A stretch of 64,000 bases of DNA. Origin: Hyphomicrobium sp. Lineage in GTDB: Bacteria; Pseudomonadota; Alphaproteobacteria; Rhizobiales; Hyphomicrobiaceae. Below the pieces are notes generated by a model. It saw only the letters and a program-made list of their open reading frames with translations, made no database searches and was not told the origin of the DNA. The DNA is taken from positions 1-64,000 of the forward strand of contig NZ_JAIETU010000005.1 in NCBI RefSeq assembly GCF_019744875.1, in the 5' to 3' direction. Each line of letters opens with the position of its first letter. Positions within the stretch are counted from its first letter, which is position 1. Shown here piece after piece: positions 59,541 to 64,000 of this stretch. Made by a program: the position numbers and the translations under genes.

Positions 59541-60995
59541 ATGGACAAGCCTCAAGACATACTTGATGCCCGCCTCGCCAAAGGCGAAATCACACTCGAC
59601 GAGTATCAGAAGCTTTCCGCGACGATCACCAAGACGGCAGAGCCCACTTATATAGCGCCTATACTCGCGCCCAATCACCGTGCAGCCCCTTTTAACGACC
59701 TCCCCCCGCGCCCGCTCGGCCCGATTGCCACTATTCTACGCGGCGCGATCCTTATCTCGTGCCTGCTCGCCGCTGTGGTTCAAATACAGGTCATCGCACT
59801 GGCCTCGCAGAATGACAAGGCAAGTGCGATTGCCGCCGTGGACATCATCGGCGCCGTATCGGACGATATCCTCTCACAGCTTCAGGGGCTGGCGGGACTG
59901 GTTCTCGCGGTAGTGTTCTTTTATTGGCTCTACCGCGGCACGCAGAATTTGCAACGCATCGGAGCCCCGCTCAGTATCTGGCCAATAGGCGCGGTCGGCT
60001 GGTGGTTCGTCCCGATTGCATTCTTCTGGAAACCTTACGCCGCGCTCTCCCAACTCTGGCGCGGGTCACTGTACGGGCAAGACTGGATCAATGGGCAAAC
60101 TCCGCGCGCTTTGCGCACGTGGTGGATTCTGTTCTGGATCGGCCTCATCCTTAGTATCGGCCTACTCGTCTTTGTCAGTTACGTTCGTCGCGACAGCTTC
60201 GCCATCAAGAACGTGGCGAACGTCGGCGCCGTCATCTCCAGTTTCTTGGAGATCATCAATGTCACCGCGATGCTGCTCCTGTACAAGATCGTCAACCAGA
60301 TCACAGAACTGCACGACGCTCGCCTTCCGGCCACATCCGAACAGGCGCATGAAAATGCCGGTGGGTTCTCCTGGTCTACAGCGGCACTTGGCGTCCTCAT
60401 TTTCGCAGGACTTGCCGCCAAGCACGGCATCTTCGACTCCACCACAACCACCTCGACAGCCGGCGGCTCAGCGAACTGGCGGATCAGCACCGGGGCTGAT
60501 CCCATCAACGGCACAAAGGGTATTTATGCTCACGGTCACCCAAGCGAGCTAACGGGCACCAATATTCCGCCGACCCTGATCATCGAGTGCAGCAGCGGCA
60601 AGCCGCTCATCGCCTTCGACTACAAGCAGCCGATGAAAGATGCCGCCCCGGACGGCACGCTCGATTTCGTCCACGTGATCCTCAAAGTCGACAACGACGA
60701 TCCCGTACAACTGACCTTCGTTCCGTCTCAAGACTGGACCGTGCTCTCACAATCAAAAGGGGGTGCCGTAGCTGATGGCACCGCGGCAATTCTCAATGGG
60801 ATCTTCGGGGATTTTCTGCCCGAGGCAAAGAACGTCAGGTTGACATGGGATGCGCAGGTCGTTCTGCGCGCTATCGGCCAGAGCGACAGGCTCGTCACGC
60901 GCGCCACGGCACGTAACAACATCGCAGTTACTGCTACCTATGATCTTGCCGGATTCAAGGAAGCCTATCGCGCCATGCCCACGTCCTGCCGCTAG
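59541..60995 (+). CDS. SHOCT/DUF4328-like membrane protein with exported C-terminal domain
   Basis: 484 residues. It begins with a SHOCT motif (DILDARLAKGEITLDEYQKLSATI), which often precedes membrane regions. About 60-290 is a DUF4328-like four- to six-helix region (NLQRIGAPLSIWPIGAVGWWFVPIAFFWKPYAALSQLWRGS). The last 150 residues (CSSGKPLIAFDYKQP, YDLAGFKEAYRAMPTSC) read like a periplasmic beta-sandwich known from VasI-type proteins. Function unknown; it lies after the DUF4760-like gene and ends at a terminator. Confidence 0.6.
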   Translation: MDKPQDILDARLAKGEITLDEYQKLSATITKTAEPTYIAPILAPNHRAAPFNDLPPRPLGPIATILRGAILISCLLAAVVQIQVIALASQNDKASAIAAVDIIGAVSDDILSQLQGLAGLVLAVVFFYWLYRGTQNLQRIGAPLSIWPIGAVGWWFVPIAFFWKPYAALSQLWRGSLYGQDWINGQTPRALRTWWILFWIGLILSIGLLVFVSYVRRDSFAIKNVANVGAVISSFLEIINVTAMLLLYKIVNQITELHDARLPATSEQAHENAGGFSWSTAALGVLIFAGLAAKHGIFDSTTTTSTAGGSANWRISTGADPINGTKGIYAHGHPSELTGTNIPPTLIIECSSGKPLIAFDYKQPMKDAAPDGTLDFVHVILKVDNDDPVQLTFVPSQDWTVLSQSKGGAVADGTAAILNGIFGDFLPEAKNVRLTWDAQVVLRAIGQSDRLVTRATARNNIAVTATYDLAGFKEAYRAMPTSCR

Positions 60996-61114
60996 CCAGC
61001 TTCGTATCGGGGGCTTCAATCAGCGAGGTGAAGCCCCCCGAATCGTGACATGAAGAAGCTCGATCCTAAGTTCACCGCAAAGGTGACATCCCCCTTCTCC
61101 CAATGACTCCGGCA

Positions 61115-61135
61115 CCCCGCTTTCGCGGGGTTTTT
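61115..61135. terminator. Terminator between convergent genes
   Basis: CCCCGC-TTTC-GCGGGG followed by TTTTT (61115-61135). It serves the rightward operon that ends at 60995 and lies at the 3' end of the leftward GIY-YIG gene. Confidence 0.85.
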
Positions 61136-61136
61136 C

Positions 61137-61676
61137 TTACGTCAACCTCAGATACTTCAGCTTGCTCTTGATGCTCTGAGGCGTGCGCTCGAGTGCATCC
61201 GCCATAGCTTCGACCGACATCTTGCTATTCTTCATGCCAATGAGACGACGGATTTCCCGCGGCGTCCACGCATCGCGCTCACGCGCAGACCTGCCATTGG
61301 CAATGTCCTCCAGCGAGGACATTCGCGAACTCGCCATTTTGTCGAGGCCCGACGACAGCTCTTCCCGCTTTTTTCCGCGTCCGACGAAGCCCCCCACCGC
61401 TTGAGAATTTAGAAGCCGAGCACCGCGCGTACGAAACATCTCGATCCAGAAAATCTCTCCGGCGAGTGCCGCTGCCTTGGTCTTGGTACGTTCGAGAACG
61501 GTGAACAACGGCACGTATCCGTTGAGCTTCATCTGCTTTACGACGTAGCCCGATAGCTGATCCGTACCTTCCACATGCTGCGCCTTTCGGGCCGCAAAAC
61601 TCGAGGTCTGCCCTATGTAAAAGATCCCGTCATCGCGAGGATCGATGATGGCGTAAATGCAATATCTCACGCGCAT
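61137..61676 (-). CDS. GIY-YIG nuclease-domain protein
   Basis: 179 residues. The N-terminal 90 residues are a GIY-YIG fold: CIYAIIDPRDDGIFYIGQTSSFAARKAQH (GIY and YIG strands), with the catalytic Glu in LAGEIFWIEMFRTRG. The C-terminal tail has a helix-turn-helix-like SVEAMADALERTPQSIKSKL that could read DNA. Likely a homing-type or defence nuclease. It is convergent with the rightward block and followed by leftward genes. Confidence 0.85.
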   Translation of the reverse strand: MRVRYCIYAIIDPRDDGIFYIGQTSSFAARKAQHVEGTDQLSGYVVKQMKLNGYVPLFTVLERTKTKAAALAGEIFWIEMFRTRGARLLNSQAVGGFVGRGKKREELSSGLDKMASSRMSSLEDIANGRSARERDAWTPREIRRLIGMKNSKMSVEAMADALERTPQSIKSKLKYLRLT

Positions 61677-61724
61677 ATAATACAGCGTACGGATTGCATC
61701 TGAAAAGGCAAAAGGGATTGCCTA

Positions 61725-62192
61725 CTACTGCACCGCTTTCTCGACCCGGAATTCGCCCTGAGGGCCAAATACCCGAACCAGGTCCCGCATCATATCATCC
61801 GACAGCAATGCCTCGCGCGGCGGCAAAAGGCTCGGAATGTCGTCTCCAATTGCAGCCCGCTCGAGCCATTGCACCGGCCCCAGCATCAACGGCTTGCGCA
61901 AAATCAAACGCAATCCACCAACGACGATCTCTCGCGTAACGCCGACGGCAACAACACCATCCGGTTCTTTAAGTTCCGTCGACATGACGAAGCCAGCGGC
62001 ACCTTTCCAAGCCAAAAAGGCACTGACCATGCCAAGACGCCAGCGTCGCTCCCCGGCATCTTCAGGAAGCGGAACAAACACCAAGAGTGCAGAACCGTCC
62101 GGCATCTGGACACGGAACCGAGGCACGATCTCCTCGCCGCCCAGGATGATCGATGCCGAAAATCGAAGCTCGTCCTCGATCAACTCGCGCAT
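61725..62192 (-). CDS. Hypothetical soluble protein
   Basis: 155 residues, alpha/beta, with ELIEDELRFSASIILGGEEIVPRFRVQMPDGSALLVFVPLPEDAG at the start. GGAACGACG before ATG. It lies between the GIY-YIG gene and the S8 protease on the same strand, so it may belong to the same unit. Unknown function. Confidence 0.6.
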   Translation of the reverse strand: MRELIEDELRFSASIILGGEEIVPRFRVQMPDGSALLVFVPLPEDAGERRWRLGMVSAFLAWKGAAGFVMSTELKEPDGVVAVGVTREIVVGGLRLILRKPLMLGPVQWLERAAIGDDIPSLLPPREALLSDDMMRDLVRVFGPQGEFRVEKAVQ

Positions 62193-62248
62193 CGTCGTTC
62201 CTTCGGGATCGCGTTGCCTTGTGCCAACAGGATATTCCTGCTTCTTGC

Positions 62249-64000
62249 TCAGGTCCTCACCGGGATCTCGATGACGGGACGCAGTGGCTCTAGCTGGGTT
62301 GCGTATTTTCTGACCACCTGATTGTACAGATCGGGAATCGCCTTCGACTGCACCGTGATGACCATCGCATAGGTCAATGGCAGCTCCGGTTCAAAATCCC
62401 GGCCCTCGAGGCGTGCCACGTAATGAATGTCGAAAACCGGGTTGCTAAGGCTCTTGCCTTGAAACCGGTTCGACGCATGTAGGCAGTTCTCCCACTTCCA
62501 GGCATCGCGCCGCAGCTCGTCCTCAGTCATCCCCTTCTGGGTCTTTCCAAAGAAGCTCTTTGAATCGGCGTGGACCTGTTCAGGCTTCTTTCGCCTGCCA
62601 TCATGCGGGCGGAACACCGGCTCCAAACCTGCGCGCGTGTAGTTTCCCGGATGGTGGGAGTCTACGTCCGTGGAAAAGCACAAAGTCGCTTTGATCGTGA
62701 CCATCCCCTTCAGCGCGCCGAGTGGAACCGGCACTGGAGCGCGAATGTACTGTCGCGCTGATATCTCGCCCTGATAGACGACCCGCACCGTGTCATCCGG
62801 GCACTCCACCACATCGTGGAGAGATCTCGCCACCCTTCCCCGCCCGACTTCGGAGCAATGATGGGTGCAGGGCTCAAGTGAATGAACGACGAGAGCGTGA
62901 ACTGCGAGCGTGCTAAGCGTTGGCCCGAAGTGAGCGCGAATTCCGGTCGCGAGCCGCAACGTGCTTGGCGCCGCAAACGATGTGCCTTCGGTGCCTTCCA
63001 GTGCGGGCGTCGTCGAGGCCGAAAGCACCACGAACGGCCGTTGCAGGATATCGCCGCCAAACTCGACCAAGTCCGGCTTTACAATGCCCGGACTTCTGCC
63101 GGGTCCTACAGAGCTGTAGGCCGCACGGGCCCACGGCTTGTCCGGGCTGTCGCACGCTCCCACCGCCATCGCGTTCACGCAATCCGAAGGAACCTGGACA
63201 CGGTCGCGTCCGGCACCTTCAGCGCCACCATTGCCCACGGCAATCGTCGCCAGCGTCTTTCCCCGCGCCAACCGGTCGTCGATCACGGCTGTCCAGGGAT
63301 GGACGTCGTCGTCTTCGATCGGCACTTTGGGACCGATGCTCAAATTCACGAAGTCGTAATGCTGGCTATTGAGCACCTTGTCGATGCGCGCGAGAACGAC
63401 CGCTAGTTCGTGAGGGTCCTGGCCCGGTGTCGTGTCGAACACGCGATAATGATCCACCGCCGTATAGGGCTGCGGAAGCGGCTTTCCCGGCTCGATGTGA
63501 CCGAACAGGAATGCCGACGTCACGGCCGTGCCATGCTCGCTAAATTCCGGAATTGTCCCGCCGCCGCCGGTGGCGTCAATTGGCGTAGCCCAGGTCGAAA
63601 GAGGATGTTGATCCGGGAGCCCGCCATCGAAAATCGCTACGCGCAGGTTCGGATCGACAGGCCCTACCGCCGGCATGGCGACTGCCTTCGAGGAGTAACC
63701 GGTCGTTCGAAATGAGGGGCGAAGCAGCCGAATCTTCGGCATCTGCCTCACAGCGCGCACCGGCGTGAACAGCGCGATCTCATCTGCGAGGTCAACTGGG
63801 GCATCGAGATCGACGAAGCAAAGACCGCCGGCGTAAAACTGACGCTCAAACCGCGGTTTGAGGCCCAGTCGTCCCAGGTATTTCTGGAACATCGGAACGA
63901 TCCGCCGGGCACCCGTTGTCTCGCCGGCGTGCAGCACGATTTCAAATACGATCTCACCCGATTCCGGCAGCTGGCCTTTTATTTTCTCTTCGACCGTCGG
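62249..64000 (-). CDS. Subtilisin-like serine protease (IetS-like), 5' end outside the window
   Basis: At least 584 residues; the open frame continues to the last base (64000), so the start lies beyond it. The catalytic triad of S8 peptidases is visible: Asp in VAIFDGGLP, His in SEHGTAVTSAF and Ser in GTEGTSFAAPS, with the oxyanion Asn in IAVGNGG. The C-terminal 250 residues lack protease motifs. Plasmid S8 proteases of this kind pair with an AAA ATPase in the IetAS system; the upstream partner, if present, would be right of this window. Confidence 0.75.
   Translation of the reverse strand, partial: PTVEEKIKGQLPESGEIVFEIVLHAGETTGARRIVPMFQKYLGRLGLKPRFERQFYAGGLCFVDLDAPVDLADEIALFTPVRAVRQMPKIRLLRPSFRTTGYSSKAVAMPAVGPVDPNLRVAIFDGGLPDQHPLSTWATPIDATGGGGTIPEFSEHGTAVTSAFLFGHIEPGKPLPQPYTAVDHYRVFDTTPGQDPHELAVVLARIDKVLNSQHYDFVNLSIGPKVPIEDDDVHPWTAVIDDRLARGKTLATIAVGNGGAEGAGRDRVQVPSDCVNAMAVGACDSPDKPWARAAYSSVGPGRSPGIVKPDLVEFGGDILQRPFVVLSASTTPALEGTEGTSFAAPSTLRLATGIRAHFGPTLSTLAVHALVVHSLEPCTHHCSEVGRGRVARSLHDVVECPDDTVRVVYQGEISARQYIRAPVPVPLGALKGMVTIKATLCFSTDVDSHHPGNYTRAGLEPVFRPHDGRRKKPEQVHADSKSFFGKTQKGMTEDELRRDAWKWENCLHASNRFQGKSLSNPVFDIHYVARLEGRDFEPELPLTYAMVITVQSKAIPDLYNQVVRKYATQLEPLRPVIEIPVRT

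Overview
The window is a 64-kb stretch of GC-rich, densely packed DNA. Protein-family content (glutaredoxin- and thioredoxin-type arsenate reductases, an ArsR-ArsC fusion, DUF3768, DUF2171, an ArdC-like antirestriction protein, a MobC/relaxase pair, a 603-residue ParB-like protein) points to a large mobilizable plasmid or integrated element of an alphaproteobacterium, probably of the Hyphomicrobiales or a neighbouring order. No rRNA, tRNA or core housekeeping genes were seen. The host assignment is inference from gene families only.

Layout. (1) 0.2-2.1 kb: a ParB-like gene with its own terminator. (2) 2.3-11.7 kb: an arsenic island made of two divergent blocks. The leftward block is pstSCAB-phoU followed by arsC and an arsR-arsC fusion; the rightward block is arsR-acr3-arsC-arsH. 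The leftward promoters share a palindromic element, so phosphate uptake genes appear to be wired to an arsenic regulator. (3) 11.7-12.6 kb: a serine resolvase. (4) 12.6-19.1 kb: a 36-residue tandem-repeat protein resembling eukaryotic mTERF proteins, translationally coupled to a giant pilin/tail-fibre-like adhesin, then a second secreted adhesin and a dead remnant of a third copy. (5) 19.2-25.1 kb: ArdC-like and methylase-like genes, plus a duplicated module that pairs a small unknown protein with a Tat-signal protein carrying a cold-shock-like domain. (6) 25.15-26.95 kb: a complete IS1595-type insertion with passenger genes, inverted repeats and flanking direct repeats. (7) 27-41 kb: a heavy-metal region with a Czc-type RND pump (czcCBA), an RcnR/CsoR-type regulator with a perfect palindromic operator, a CzcD exporter and many small His-rich exported proteins.

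(8) 41-49.4 kb: a leftward operon built around a VirD4/TraG-type coupling protein, with several small membrane proteins and a ROK-family sugar-kinase-like protein. (9) 49.4-53 kb: small plasmid-type genes, two of them behind long leaders that share a covarying RNA fold. (10) 53-57.5 kb: a non-coding zone with strong inverted repeats (candidate oriT or replication/partition sites), then mobC, a MOBP-like relaxase and membrane/regulatory genes. (11) 58-64 kb: an accessory block with DUF4760-like and SHOCT/DUF4328-like membrane proteins, a GIY-YIG nuclease and a subtilisin-like protease cut by the window edge; this could be a defence or conflict island.

Together the genes describe a mobilizable resistance element: arsenate reduced by three different reductases and expelled by Acr3, divalent metals removed by Czc and CzcD with periplasmic His-rich buffering, and transfer through a relaxase and coupling protein. 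No mating-pore (VirB/Trb) genes are visible in this window.
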